A stretch of DNA of 64,000 nucleotides from Odontesthes bonariensis (Eukaryota; Chordata; Actinopteri; Atheriniformes; Atherinopsidae): assembly GCF_027942865.1 (NCBI RefSeq), contig NC_134523.1:62001-126000 (forward strand), in the 5' to 3' direction. Below the pieces are notes generated by a model, which saw only the letters and a list, made by a program, of their open reading frames with translations, was not told where the DNA came from and did no database searches. Below, in pieces: positions 11,001 through 22,281 of this stretch. A program made the translations under genes and the position numbers. Position 1 is the stretch's first letter; each line of letters opens with the position of its first letter.

Positions 11001-14000
11001 GTAGCGACCGACTCTGTAGAAAGTCGGCGACCTCTGACCCCGTCGTTTCACGGGGCCGAACCACTTCCTGGCCGAGCTGCTGTCGTTCCCAGGAGCGTTT
11101 TATACCCCTGCGGCCGTGGAAGTGACTGGAACACCTGAATTTAGTTATCTGGATGGGTGGGTGAATACTTTTGGCGATTATAGTGTCTGTGAGAAAAACT
11201 CTAAATAACCAGCAGAGCTCATGAGTTCAGGGTGAAAAGTTATTTTATTTATGGGCAGATGGCAGATTTTTTTTTTAATTTATTAATTTATTTAGTCATT
11301 TATTAGTAGTAGCAGTAGTTAGTAGTAGTATTTTTTTTTTTACTAGAATTGGTATTATTGTTGTTGTTAATACAATCATTGTAAATATTTAAAAAAAATG
11401 TTGAGCTACTTGACTACTTTGAATTTCCCCCATTGGGGGATGAATAAAGTATTTTTCTATTTCTCTTCCTATGGACATGAGGTGAACTTATTAGGTTCTG
11501 AAGGTCAGAACCAGATTTCCGGAAAGTATCCATGGGAAGTTAAGAAGTTAAGAGAACTAACTGGGAATATATTATATCCAAGCATAAATATAAACAGAAG
11601 TCATAAGAAAGCATCCATACAAAATGTTTTCAACAGATTTATTTGTACGCAGAGTAAAACACATTCTAATTACTTGTTTCATGGATGAACAAAAACAGGA
11701 GTGTTGGGTTCAATATTACCCATCCTCTTACCCCACTCATTCAAAAATGCACCCCCCCAGTTTATTCCCATAAATTCCCGTTAATTCTTAGCCTGGGAAT
11801 TCCCATGCTGCTTTGCAAAGGCAGCCTGGAAACCACCGCCCTTATTTTTGCCTGTTAGGGAACCAACTGGGGGTCTTTTTTATTCTTTTTGATGCCTCTT
11901 TGTTTTACCTTGAGCAGTTTGGGGTACTGGGGGGTCTTTTTTATTCTTTTTGATGCCTCTCTGTTTTACCTTGAGCAGTTTGGGGTACTGGGGGGTCTTT
12001 TTTATTCTTTTTGATGCCTCTTTGTTTTACCTTGAGCAGTTTGGGGTACTGGGGGGTCTCCTCTTTGTTTTACCTTGAGCAGTTTGGCTGCTGGTCGCTC
12101 ATGCTCGCCCTCTCTTGCAGCCCAGCAGTGACGTCCTACACCGGCCAGGTGGCCTTCCCTCCTCTGGCCCAGTCCGCCGTGTACTCGTCCTTCCCCCAGA
12201 CGGGACAGACCTACGGCCTCCCGCCCTTTGGTTAGTGCCTCCTCTTCCTCCTCCCGCCTGCTCACTAAAACCTCGGCAGCGCTCTGCTTTCGCTCTGCTT
12301 TGACGCACATCTTCCCCAGAGGACATTCCACCCGGTCCTCGGTGAGCTACTCCTGTCGCTGCCTCTTTGATTTCCTGCTTCCCTTTGCTCTCTTTCGTCT
12401 TCAGGTGCTATGTGGCCAGGCATTAAAACTGAGACAGGGCTGCCTGAGGCGCCCTCTGGTGGCCAGCCTGGGTTTCTCAGCTTCAGCACCGCATATACCT
12501 CAACACCGCCAGGCCAGCTGCACTATTCATACCCGAGCCAAGGCAAGCTGCAGCCTCACTCTGCCTCACAGAACACTGCAAACACCCGAGGAAACGCAGA
12601 CCAGAAGCCTTAGTTTAACTCTGGATGCGCTCTAAAGGCTTCTGTCTTCTGTGTCCAGGCTCGAGCTTCACAACCTCCAGCGTGTACTCCAACATCCCCT
12701 CAGCGACCGCCGTCACCACCGCCTCCACAGCAGCCGGCCACCAGGTGAGGACGAGCGTTCCTCAGTGCGATGACGAGCAAAGCGTTCTCCCTGAGAACTA
12801 GGGCTGGGCAGCGATTCAAATGTTTAATCTAATTAATCACATGATTTCCCTGATTAATCACGATTAATCACATTTGTACGCAGAATCCAAAAACTAATCC
12901 AAAAGTAGCGTATAGCTTTTAGCATTTAGCTTTATTTTAAATGTGCTGCCATATGAATGAAAGTGCCATAACATTTGTTGTGCAAACACACTTTTAACAT
13001 CAGCATCTTTCTGTAGTTTTTATGTAGAAGCCTCGCTCCACTGTCTGTTTCCTTGAATGACTTGCTGCTATCAGTTGTGTGTTTTGCCTTTAAGTGATAT
13101 TTTAGACTGGAACTACTACGCTGAGAAGACAATTCAACTTGGCAGTGTTTACAGATGACTTTGGTTCTGTCGACTCCGCCGTCTGGAAGAACTTTAACAT
13201 GAAAATGGCCGAGTAAAAGTTCCGTACCCTTCTCCATGTTTGGTGGATCCGCCGATTACTTTCTTTTCCTGTTCCACAGCAGACAGCAGCAGACTTTTAC
13301 AAAATAAAAGCCTGTGAGCAACAGACTTTTACAAAATAAAAGCCTGTGAGCAGCAGACTTTTACAAAATAAAAGCCTGTGAGCAACAGAATTTTACAAAA
13401 TAAAATAAATAATAAAACCTGCGTTAATGCGCGATAAAATATTTATCTGCGTTGAAATAACTAACAAGTTAACTCGCCCAACCCTAGAAAAAATCAATCT
13501 TATTTTAAATACTTCTAAGATCTGTGTTCTTGCATCCTCAAAGTGAGGATCAGCAGTCAGAATTAAAGTGAAATGATGGGGAACGGTACATGTTCTGTCT
13601 CCGTGTTTATTCTGAGGTTCTGGACCCAAAGCTCACAGGATCTTCAGAGTCGGTCAAACCCGGAGCTGGAAGCTCTTCCTGATGAATATGTTCTCCCGGC
13701 TGCTTGTTGTGCTGATCTCTTGTGTTTTCCGCCTCAGGAGTTCAGCAGCTACAGCTCTCTGGGACCGAGTCAGTTCTCCCAGTACTACACGCTGCCCCCC
13801 AGCTACGTGCCCGCCGGGCTGCCCAGCAGCGACGAGCACAGCGCCGGCGTCGGCGCGGCCGGGTACTCGGCCGTGAAGTCGGAGGAGGCCGCCTCAGCCG
13901 GACTGCCCCCCCGAGGTGGGTCTCTGACCTTAAACATTTATTTGTTTGTAGCTGTTTACACTTAAAGTATGAGGATGATTTTTTATTTTTAAAGTCTTTA

Positions 14001-17000
14001 AAATGTGGTGTTGCTGCTTCCTCCTCGGTTGAAACGCACCAACAGTTTCTGCCTGGTCCGTTTTAAATGTTTATTTCTGGTTCTTGTCCTCGGGTCATTC
14101 AATTCAAAATGTATTTATATCGCACATTAAAACAACCTCAGCTGACCAAAGTGCTTCACAATAACAACTGCATCACATATATTAAGAGTCATCAATAAGA
14201 ATAACACATCACAGATAAAAAATCAAATTTTGAGATAAAATTAGCAATAAAATAACAACAAAAGTAGCAAGCCAAATTAAACTCCATTTCAGCTGGTGGA
14301 AGGCCGGGAAAAGAGATGTTTTCAGTCTGGATTTGAACTGAAGCCTAAAGACTGAGAGGAGCTGACAGACAACGGGAGTAAGACGGGCCCATGGAGTTTA
14401 AACACTTAAAAACAATCAATAAAACCTTAAAATTCACCCGAAAGCCGACAGGGAGCCATCAGGAGTTCTGCCAGGTGTGAACGAGGGCTGAGCAATTTTA
14501 TCGATACCGCGAAAAGATTTTTCAGCCACGAGTATCTTTTTTTTTTTTTTTTTTTTTTTTTTTTGATTATTATTTTTCTTCTTATTATTATTATTATTAT
14601 TATTTATTTTTAAAATGTTTATTTAATTAAAAAAATTTAAAGCAAACTATATTGAAAAGTCAGACGTTCCAATTAGTGAAAACACAGAACATAATACAAT
14701 ACAATACAATATAATACAATACAATGCCAGGGGCATTGTGGCCAGTCTGAAAGATGTTCAGTCCAGCACAGATTAAAGGTTCATCAAACACTTTTATTCT
14801 CTCCCGTAGATGCCACGCCACCGGAGAACCTCCCGGCGGGCGCAGCCCTCCCCACCGGCGTGACTCTGCCCGCCGGAGCCCGAGAGCAGGACGAGCTGGG
14901 CCGCAGGAACTCTGTGGGCAAAGCCAAAGGAAAGGCCAAGAAGTCCGACAGCTCCCCGCCGGCCGACAGCGACCTGGAGGTAACCACGCCCGCCTGGACT
15001 GAATTTAACCGTCTCCAATCGCATCAGCTCGTCCCGCCAGAATTCAAACTCTCGTTGCACTTTTTTAATTTTTATGTTTTTTGCACATTTTGTTTATTTA
15101 CAAACGGTGAACAACGTAGAACAAGAAACATACAAGAACAAAAAAACAGATAATAAAAGCAATAATAATTATTAAAATAAAATTAATAGATAACTGGAAG
15201 AAGGAAAAAATAAATTTATTCAATTAATTTTATTTTTAAAAAGGGGGACGTTTTTAACCACTAAACAAAATATAATTGCTTGTGTAAGAATCATGGTGGT
15301 AGAGAGATAAATAAATGAAAAATGTGAATAAATAAATGCGTATATCTACATATGCACACACATACATTTATGTAAAGGTCTAAATGTGTATACTAAATCA
15401 AGATGGTATGAAAAGATGGATAAATCTTCATTCCAGCCATCTACTTCAATTTCATTTTTCTCAAGGAAATTACAGAAAACCTTTTTCCAGATGGTCCTAA
15501 ACTTGTCCGGCTTATTTTTCGTGGTGTAGCTCATCTTTTCTAAAGCCGAGTAAAAACTTACTTGGCTTTAGAAAAATGCCACAATCCTGCCTAAACATGT
15601 AGATGTGTTTTATGATCCACTAAACTCTTCATTGTTCTTGCTTTTCTTTTTTCTTTTCTGTCTTATTGTGTTTCCTCTCTCTGTAATTATTCCCTCTTTT
15701 TCACACTGGCCATGAAGGCTAACTATTCTAATTGTTGTTACTGTTGTTTTATTGATTTTACTATCCTATCTCATCAATCTGCCAAAGGGACTAAAGATGG
15801 AAATTATCCATTGGCTATAATCTTGCATATTTACATGTATATGTTTATTAATATGTATGGTCCCTGTTTTAAATAAAAAAACTCAAACTCAAAAAGACTT
15901 CCCTGTTAACCATTGCGCAGTAGTACGAGGTTTGTCCCTTTCCCATGAACAGGCTGTACATCTTTTAGCTTCCAGAAAACAAATATTGAGTTAAGGATTT
16001 TTTCATTTTTGGACATTTATTACACAAAGTGAATCTCAGGTGGAAGGTTTTTCACTCAAAGCCGCCTCTCTCTGCTTCTTTCAGCGGATCTTTCTGTGGG
16101 ATCTGGATGAGACCATCATCATCTTCCACTCGCTGCTCACAGGCTCTTACGCGCAGAAGTTCGGAAAGGTCAGTTTCCACAGAGACACGCAAACATTTCC
16201 ACAGAGACACGCAAACATTTCCGCGTCATTCAGACGTCTGACTCGGTTGTGTTCAGGACCCGGCGACCGTGCTCAACCTGGGTCTGCAGATGGAGGAGCT
16301 GATCTTCGAGCTGGCCGACACTCATCTGTTCTTCAACGATCTGGAGGTACGGTCAGCTGGCACAGAGTTAGTCTGGTTTTAGTTCGCTTAGAAGAAGAGT
16401 TTTACACAATGTGGAGGCTTCAGGGTCCCAAAACATTTCAGACGCCTTCAGTCGCTGAGCATCACTCAGTGGGGTGTTTTTGTGTTGTTGTTTTTATGTT
16501 GTTTTTGTGTTTTTTGTTGTTTTTATGTTGTTTTTGTGTTTTTTGTTGTTTTCATGTTGTTTTTGTGTTTTTTTTTGTTGTTTTTATGTTTTCGTGTTTT
16601 TGTGTTTTTTGTAGTTTCATTGTTGTTTTCATGTTGTTTCGTTGTTGTTGTTTTCAGAGGTCCGTTTCACGTAGCAGGTTTAGTGAAAACTCTGAGTTTA
16701 TTAACCCTGAAATGAGGGAAACTTTGAGTTTTCTGTTTCACAAAGAGAGGTAACTTAACCTCTCGGTCAGTTACCGTAGTAACAGACTCTCTGAACCTAA
16801 CCTGGTCGGGACCAGGTTTTACTCAAGAAACCTGGAGTTTCTCTCTGTCTCCGCCTTCTTTCAGCCACACACGCCATTTGATTTCCTCATTCATTCAGTC
16901 AGCAGAGCGAGTTCTACTACTTCTAGAAGTCCATTAGATACAGCAGGAGGCGACTTTTTTCACGAACATGTCCTTTTGACAATGATCCTGTGGATGAAGG

Positions 17001-20000
17001 AGCAGCATTACTGCGCAGAGAAATAAATATTCATCAGGAGATGGTTATCAGACCATCATAGATGTTTGCATTTACAGACAATTATCTTTTTGAGCGGCAC
17101 CATCAGAATGTGTTGGGACAAAAGAAAAAAAAGACAAATAAATATTTGTATGAATAGGCTTAAAAAAAATATATATAGGCCTATTATATTTTATAAAGGC
17201 ACTCGTGTCTTGGGGGTGGACTCCCTCAGCCACTGCCCTCCCGTTAGAGGTGGCGGTGCTGGGCACCACCCGTTTTACAGGCATCTGCCTTCTTTCTGTT
17301 GGCTCAGTAGAAGTCTGTGTTAGTTTAAATAGGCTTAATTATTTAACAGAACATGATATAGATGAGAAGACATAGTTTATGTGTGTGAAAACAGCATTAT
17401 GTTGGGGATAAAATAACTTCAGTAAAACAGCCACTTAATATTTACTTTACAGTGTAAAACATGATCAGAATGAGCCTCCATGCCGAAGTCTCACATGTTT
17501 GAACAATGTTTTTATATTTCATCTTAAGCTGCTGCAGAGTGCGCTTCTCCCCCGCGGGATTGCACCTAAATGAAATAAATGAATGGGTGACTCGTCGAAT
17601 CGGGGCTCGAACCTACTCAGAGTTGATTAAACTCACTCAAATCAGCGTTTCTGGAACCGAAAACTCAGGGTTTTCTATCTCAGAGTAGATCAACTCAGAG
17701 TTCAGGAACAGACTCAGAGTTGGTTGAACCTGCTTTGTGAAACGGACCTCAGGTGGTTTTTTTATGTTGTTTTCAGGTTGAACTCGTTTTTTAGAGTGAC
17801 TTTCAGCCCAGTTATCTCGGGGTCTGAATCCGATCCAGTTCTTAGTCAGATTAAGGTGTCTACATGCACTTAATAACTCAGTCTGATTGTAATTTAGCCA
17901 ATAATCCGATCCTTTCAGTGCCATGTGACCCCACTGAGTGATGTTTATTGATGTAACAGATCCAACAAATCCTGGAACTTCTTCTTCTCTTTTGATTTCT
18001 TTAAGGAGTGCGATCAAGTCCACGTCGAGGACGTGGCGTCTGACGACAACGGGCAGGACCTGAGGTGAGTCGGACGCATGCAGAAATTAACCTTTTTGTG
18101 ACGTCCGTCGGCTTCTAATCGAAGCGTTTCTCTTCCATCTCAGTAACTACAACTTCCTGGCTGATGGCTTTAACGGCCCCAGTGGAGGAGGAGCGTCGGG
18201 AGCCGCCGCCGGAGTCCAGGGCGGCGTGGAGTGGATGCGCAAGCTGGCCTTTCGCTACCGCCGGCTAAAAGAGATCTACAACAACTACAAGGCAAACGTT
18301 GGCGGTGAGTGAGGGCCAGAGGGCCTTTCATTCAAACTTTAAAATGTTCACAAGACATTCAGCTATTACCAATTGTTTCAGCTTTTTAAAATCTTCAGCC
18401 GATTTTGAAATATGACAGTTTAAAAAATATGAACGTTTTGCTCCTTCTTGGTTTTTATGAATGAAGAGCCAGCAGAACGGCGCACTGGTCATTTTCAGCT
18501 TTTTCTGATATTCAAACAAGTTCCTTTAACTTTCTTAGTTAAACTGACAGAAACAAATTATACCTTAAAATGTAGGAAAAAGTGTCCTCTTTCAGCCAAT
18601 GTAACTACTAAAGAGCTCACATTGACAGAATTTCAGCTATGAGCCTTTAAGATAGATTTGTTTTCTTACAAAGTTTCAGGGCTTCAGAGACGCCCACCAG
18701 CTGTTAGATGAGAAACGACACACAGGGAGTTGTGTGCCAAGCTTTTCTGTAACCTCATGGTGTCGTCCTTCAGGGCTGCTGAGTCCAGCGAAGCGGGAGC
18801 TGCTGTTGAGTCTTCAGTCTGAGATCGAGAACGTCACGGACGCCTGGCTCAGCACGGCACTCAAGTCTCTGCTGCTCATCCAGTCCAGGTCTGAACAACC
18901 GGAGCTCTGAACAACCGGAGCTCTGAAGTGGGGCTGAAACGTCTCCGCGAGACACTCTGTTATCTGTTAACCAGCTGCCACCGGCAGGTTCTGCACAGCG
19001 GTCGCCATATGCACTTGCACACGTTTGTAGCAGCTCGATTTGATGGAGGAAACAACAAGGAGAAAATCAGAGAAAAAATGTCTAAAGTTTGGGAGCATTT
19101 CAAAGAAAAGAAAAGATAAAATACTGAACAGGGTGTCCATTGTAAAAGCCGGTTAGCTTAGCACGATAGCACAACGTTAACGCTACAGCATCTCAGCAGA
19201 AAGCAGCCGGTTCACATATCGAGTCCACTGAGCGGAACAAACACAAGGGAACATTTCATGTTAGCATTTTAATGGAAATCAGTCGGCTTGTTAGCTGAGA
19301 AGGAAGCTAGGAGAGAACAGTGGTAAGCTAGCAGAGAACAGGAGGAAGCTAGAAGAGAACAGGAGGAAGCTAGCAGAGAACAGAAGGAAGCTAGGGGAGA
19401 ACGGAAGGAAGCTAGCAGAGAACGGAAGGAAGCTAGCAGAGAACGGAAGGAAGCTAGCAGAGAACGGAAGGAAGCTAGCAGAGAACAGAAGGAAGCTAGC
19501 AGAGAACAGAAGGAAGCTAGCAGAGAACAGAAGGAAGCTAGCAGAGAACAGAAGGAAGCTAGCAGAGAACAGAAGGAAGCTAGCAGAGAACAGTGGTAAT
19601 CTAGCAGAGAACAGGAGGAAGCTAGCAGAGAACAGAAGGAAGCTAACAGAGAACAGAAGGAAGCTAGCAGAGAACAGAAGGAAGCTAGCAGAGAACAGTG
19701 GTAAGCTAGCAGAGAACAGGAGGAAGCTAGCAGAGAACAGGAGGAAGCTAGCAGAGAACAGGAGGAAGCTAGCGGAGAACAGGAGGAAGCTAGCGGAGAA
19801 CAGGAGGAAGCTAGCGGAGAACAGAAGGAAGCTAGCGGAGAACAGGAGGAAGCTAGCGGAGAACAGGAGGAAGCTAGCGGAGAATAGGAGGAAGCTAGCG
19901 GAGAACAGGAGGAAGCTAGCAGACAACAGGAGGAAGCTAGCAGACAACAGGAGGAAGTTGGATAAAATGTTTTCTTTAAAAAATATTCTCATATTCTTCA

Positions 20001-22281
20001 CTTAAACGCACTTCTTAGTTTGTTTTTATAGAGAATGAAATAATCAATAATTGATTGTTTCATTCACCACTGGATGGTTAACGTCAGGTCTTTTTCTTAC
20101 CGACCTGATCGATTACCTGAACAACCGTCTGCTGCAGCCTGACTGCTCAGCATGCTGTAACCATGTGAATTTATATCATCTTAACACTGAGAACTGCGTG
20201 TGTATCAGCGTTTAAAGGGTGGTTTTATTTCCATACGCTGCAGCCACATCTGACAGACCTTCTGTTTCAGGGGGAAGTGTATGAACGTGTTGGTCACCAC
20301 CACCCAGCTGGTTCCTGCTGTGGCCAAAGTGCTGCTGTACGGCCTGGGAGACGTCTTCCCCATCGAGAACATCTACAGCGCCACTAAAATAGGTAGATAT
20401 GGGAGCACTGAGCACGCTCACTTCCTCTCTGCTCCGCACCGGCGACGCCACAGGCGACGCCACAGGTGGTGACGCCACAGGTGACGCAGGCCCGAGGTCA
20501 TCGAGTGTTTGCTTCCCCGCAGGGAAGGAGAGCTGCTTCGAGAGGATCGTGTCCCGCTTCGGGAAGAAAGTGACGTACGTGGTGATCGGCGACGGCCGGG
20601 ATGAGGAGTTCGCCGCAAAACAGGTTTTTAAGCTTTCTTTACGTGCGTCTTCTGTCAGAACGAACGCCACGTGCGCTGTGATAAACACCTTCCTCAGTGG
20701 AAATAAATGTAAAATGGAGGCATTGGAGACCCATCCAAGATGGCGGCCGCGCTGATACGTCAGTCTGAGGCGTCTCTGTATATTATGTCTGTGGTTGAGA
20801 CGGTCTGACGGTACCACCACATAACAGGAAATACTGAGCTGTTATTTTTTACCATTTGTTTTGAAATATTATAGTTCTGATTTAAAAAATAAATAAATAA
20901 AATAATGAGAATAAATATACAAACACAAGGGAACATTTCATTTTAGCATTTTAATGGAAATCAGTCAGCTTGTTAGCTGAGAAGGATGCTAGCAGAGAAG
21001 AGAAGGATGCTAGGAGAGAAGAGAAGGATGCTAGGAGAAAAGAGAAGGATGCTAGGAGAGAAGAGAAGGATGCTAGGAGAGAAGAGAAGGATGCTAGGAG
21101 AAAAGAGAAGGATGCTAGGAGAGAAGAGAAGGATGCTAGGAGAGAAGAGAAGGATGCTAGGAGAGAAGAGAAGGATGCTAGGAGAGAAGAGAAGGATGCT
21201 AGGAGAGAAGAGAAGGATGCTAGGAGAAAAGAGAAGGATGCTAGGAGAGAAGAGAAGGATGCTAGGAGAAAAGAGGAGGATGCTAGGAGAGAAGAGAAGG
21301 ATGCTAGGAGAGAAGAGAAGGATGCTAGGAGAAAAGAGAAGGATGCTAGGAGAGAAGAGAAGGATGCTAGGAGAGAAGAGAAGGATGCTAGCAGAGAACA
21401 GAAGGAAGCTAACGCAGAACAAGAGGAAGCTAGCAGAGAACAAGAGGAAGCTAGCAGAGAACAGGAGGACGCTAGCAGAGAACAGGAGGACGCTAGCAGA
21501 GAACAGGAGGACGCTAGCAGAGAACATGAGGAAGCTAACAGAGAACATGAGGAAGCTAACAGAGAACATGAGGAAGCTAGCAGAGAACAAGAGGAAGCTA
21601 GCAGAGAACAGGAGGACGATAGCAGAGAACATGAGGAAGCTAACAGAGAACATGAGGAAGCTAACAGAGAACATGAGGAAGCTAGCAGAGAACAAGAGGA
21701 AGCTAGCAGAGAACAAGAGGAAGCTAGCAGAGAACATGAGGAAGCTAGCAGAGAACAGGAGGACGCTAGCAGAGAACAGGAGGAAGCTAACAGAGAACAG
21801 GAGGACGCTAGCAGAGAACATGAGGAAGCTAACAGAGAACAGGAGGAAGCTAACAGAGAACAGGAGGAAGCTAGCGGAGAACAGGAGGAAGCTAGCGGAG
21901 AACATGAGGAAGCTAGCAGAGAACAGGAGGACGCTAGCAGAGAACATGAGGAAGCTAACAGAGAACAGGAGGAAGCTAGCAGAGAACAGGAGGACGCTAG
22001 CAGAGAACATGAGGAAGCTAACAGAGAACAGGAGGAAGCTAGCAGAGAACAGGAGGAAGCTAGCGGAGAACATAGATAGGCTACATATCCGGATCGAGTC
22101 AGAAACTGTTTCTTCTCCTCGGAGCCGACCCGTTGGCTGGTTCCTGTCTGTCCTGTTAAACCTGACGGTTCTCCCCCGGCTTGTCTCCGTCTCTGTGCAG
22201 CACAACATGCCTTTCTGGCGGATCTCGACTCACGGCGACCTGGTGTCCCTGCATCAGGCGCTGGAACTGGACTTCTTGTAA
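5031..22281 (+). CDS. eya3: EYA3 (eyes absent homolog 3), 18 coding exons, 609 aa
   Basis: Nuclear HAD-family tyrosine phosphatase and SIX-family transcription cofactor; EYA proteins are known to dephosphorylate H2AX pTyr142. Exons: 5031-5078, 9533-9582, 9673-9773, 9851-9931, 10011-10065, 12121-12230, 12405-12542, 12659-12744, 13738-13915, 14810-14979, 16085-16168, 16257-16346, 18006-18064, 18144-18304, 18774-18888, 20271-20392, 20523-20623, 22201-22281. Lengths sum to 1830 bases and all phases join. The N-terminal half (to about residue 339) is the Tyr/Ser/Pro-rich transactivation region with the YGLPPFGAMWPG motif. The C-terminal Eya domain has DLDET (nucleophile D345, acid D347) and GDGRDEE (metal-binding D573), and ends ALELDFL as in mammalian EYA3. 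The YGLPPFG...WPG segment and the KKAK stretch near the N terminus point to EYA3. Residue 9 (ATG at 5055) has a better Kozak context and aligns with the mammalian start, so it may be the true start. Confidence 0.95.
5113..8655. repeat. 3.5 kb minisatellite in eya3 intron 1, about 30-31-bp units
   Basis: About 110 units share the core ACTCTAACCTGCA. There are three unit types: 41-bp units with CCAACGCCTCCACACACAC at the 5' end, 31-bp units with GATAAAACACATTTACAG or CCTTCACAG in the middle, and 30-bp CA-rich units (ACACACACCTTCACAC) in blocks at about 6725-7095 and 7980-8655. The block at 7095-7975 nearly repeats that at 6100-6725, showing higher-order duplication. The array starts only about 35 bases after the exon 1 donor. 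Confidence 0.97.
8893..9190 (-). mobile_element. LINE 3' end fragment, minus orientation
   Basis: The complement of this stretch matches the LINE 3' end at about 28790-29065 (GCACTTTGAA near the tail, ATGAAATGTGCTACA, then an AAATTTGATTT tail). It sits in eya3 intron 1 and is 5' truncated. Confidence 0.7.
9300..9460 (+). mobile_element. LINE/SINE-type 3' tail
   Basis: The sequence ends GCACTTTGAATTGAATTGTG...CTATAAATAAAATTGCCTTGCCTTGCC. This is a typical teleost retroposon 3' tail with a short terminal repeat. Confidence 0.55.
10395..10915. repeat. 25-bp GC-rich minisatellite in eya3 intron 5 (about 21 units)
   Basis: The unit is GGTTCCCGAGGGCCCCGCGG plus TCCCT, with GGCCGCGCGG variants; the first two units are 23 bp. 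Every unit carries a CCGCGG or CGCGCGG core rich in CpG. Collagen-like translations (GPRGPREPG) are open in several frames on both strands and are artefacts of the array. Confidence 0.95.
11325..11463 (+). mobile_element. Non-LTR retroposon 3' tail
   Basis: It contains TTTCCCCCATTGGGGGATGAATAAAGTATTTTTCTATTTCT, the common teleost LINE/SINE terminus. The same sequence occurs inverted at 26493-26657. Confidence 0.65.
11868..12100. repeat. Tandem repeat of about 61 bp (3 full units and 1 partial) before eya3 exon 6
   Basis: The unit reads GGGGTCTTTTTTATTC...GATGCCTC(T)TTGTTTTACCTTGAGCAGTTTGGGGTACT. Each copy ends with a pyrimidine stretch and TTGAGCAG, a 3' splice-site look-alike. The real acceptor by phase is CTCTTGCAG at 12112-12120. 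Confidence 0.85.
12543..12658 (+). other. eya3: GC-AG intron 7 of eya3
   Basis: The donor is AAG/GCAAGC. Exon 7 must end at 12542 to leave one base of a split Gly codon that exon 8 (12659) completes. Reading on from 12543 meets a stop at 12611. No in-phase GT donor lies nearby, so a non-canonical GC donor is the best model. Confidence 0.75.
12799..13486 (-). mobile_element. hAT relic with BED zinc-finger ORF, copy 1
   Basis: The ends are TAGGGCTGGGC and GCCCAACCCTA. On the minus strand an open stretch (12932-13237, 101 codons) starts [10 protein letters not shown] and contains CKHC...YHLKAKH, the C2H2 pattern of a BED finger. No catalytic hAT domain follows. Four units of a 32-bp repeat lie at about 13283-13405. 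It sits in eya3 intron 8; near-identical copies are at 31378 and 50717. Confidence 0.8.
14098..14480 (-). mobile_element. LINE 3' end fragment in eya3 intron 9
   Basis: The complement has the LINE-tail features (AAGCACTTTGGTCA, then AAATACATTTTGAATT) and resembles the fragments at 8893 and 28790. Poly-T, (TTA)n and (ATACA)n low-complexity DNA follows to about 14735. Confidence 0.6.
15052..15545 (-). mobile_element. L1/Tx1-type LINE 3' end
   Basis: Poly-A-rich sequence in minus orientation with a short remnant open frame (15346-15534) that looks like an L1-type ORF2 C-terminus. It lies in eya3 intron 10. Similar pieces are at 57355-57905 (+) and 61808-62400 (-). Confidence 0.5.
15600..15890 (+). 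mobile_element. LINE 3' UTR and tail
   Basis: Contains GGGACTAAAGATGGAAATTA, TTACATGTATATGTTTATTA and a terminal TTTAAATAAAAAAACTCAAA. This is a teleost non-LTR retroposon terminus in plus orientation. Confidence 0.5.
16478..16655. repeat. (GTTGTTTTTATGTT)n microsatellite in eya3 intron 12
   Basis: Imperfect T/G-rich repeats of 14-28 bp run directly up to the left target site of the Harbinger-like element at 16658. Confidence 0.85.
16658..17749. mobile_element. PIF/Harbinger-like MITE, 3-bp TSD
   Basis: The ends AGGTCCGTTTCACGTAGCAG and the inverted CTGCTTTGTGAAACGGACCT are flanked by CAG/CAG (16655-16657 and 17750-17752). The 3-bp duplication and G/C-rich TIR fit PIF/Harbinger. The 1.09 kb interior has no recognised transposase. 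Inside the right half are several ACTCAGAGTT direct motifs (17615-17730). Confidence 0.75.
19230..19970. repeat. 21-bp minisatellite in eya3 intron 15 (about 31 units)
   Basis: The unit is GAAGCTAGCAGAGAACAGAA plus G. A leader of about 80 bp (AACACAAGGGAACATTTCAT...GTTAGCTGAGAAGG) is shared with the array at 20918, so both come from one repeat-bearing element. Units of 21 bp keep frames open, which explains the long spurious reading on the minus strand. Confidence 0.93.
20918..22075. repeat. 21-bp minisatellite in eya3 intron 17 (about 52 units)
   Basis: Two sub-blocks: about 20 units of GATGCTAGGAGAGAAGAGAA plus G (20985-21390), then about 32 units of GAAGCTAGCAGAGAACAGGA plus G with GACGCTAGC and GAAGCTAAC variants (21390-22075). 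Three frames are open over the array. The frame starting at 20986 stays open into eya3 exon 18. Confidence 0.95.

Larger units (their letters stand above)
16085..22281 (+). other. eya3: Eya domain (phosphatase) exon block of eya3, exons 11-18
   Basis: Eight exons encode about 270 residues of the highly conserved Eya domain. Exon 11 carries the catalytic [15 protein letters not shown] motif and exon 17 carries [10 protein letters not shown]. Exons 11, 12 and 18 are whole codons. No stop, frameshift or missing catalytic residue was found, so the phosphatase should be active. The intervening introns hold a Harbinger-like element and two 21-bp arrays, but the exons are clean. Confidence 0.95.

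Noticed and set aside
10346-11051. Collagen-like GPRGPREPG frames on both strands
   Set aside because: Produced by the 25-bp GC-rich array, open in overlapping frames on both strands; no Gly-X-Y periodicity beyond the repeat and no flanking exons.
19291-22208. Coiled-coil-like frames (KLAENRR, ASREQEE) and Leu/Phe/Ser-rich minus-strand frames
   Set aside because: Artefacts of the 21-bp arrays in eya3 introns; all frames are open because of unit length.
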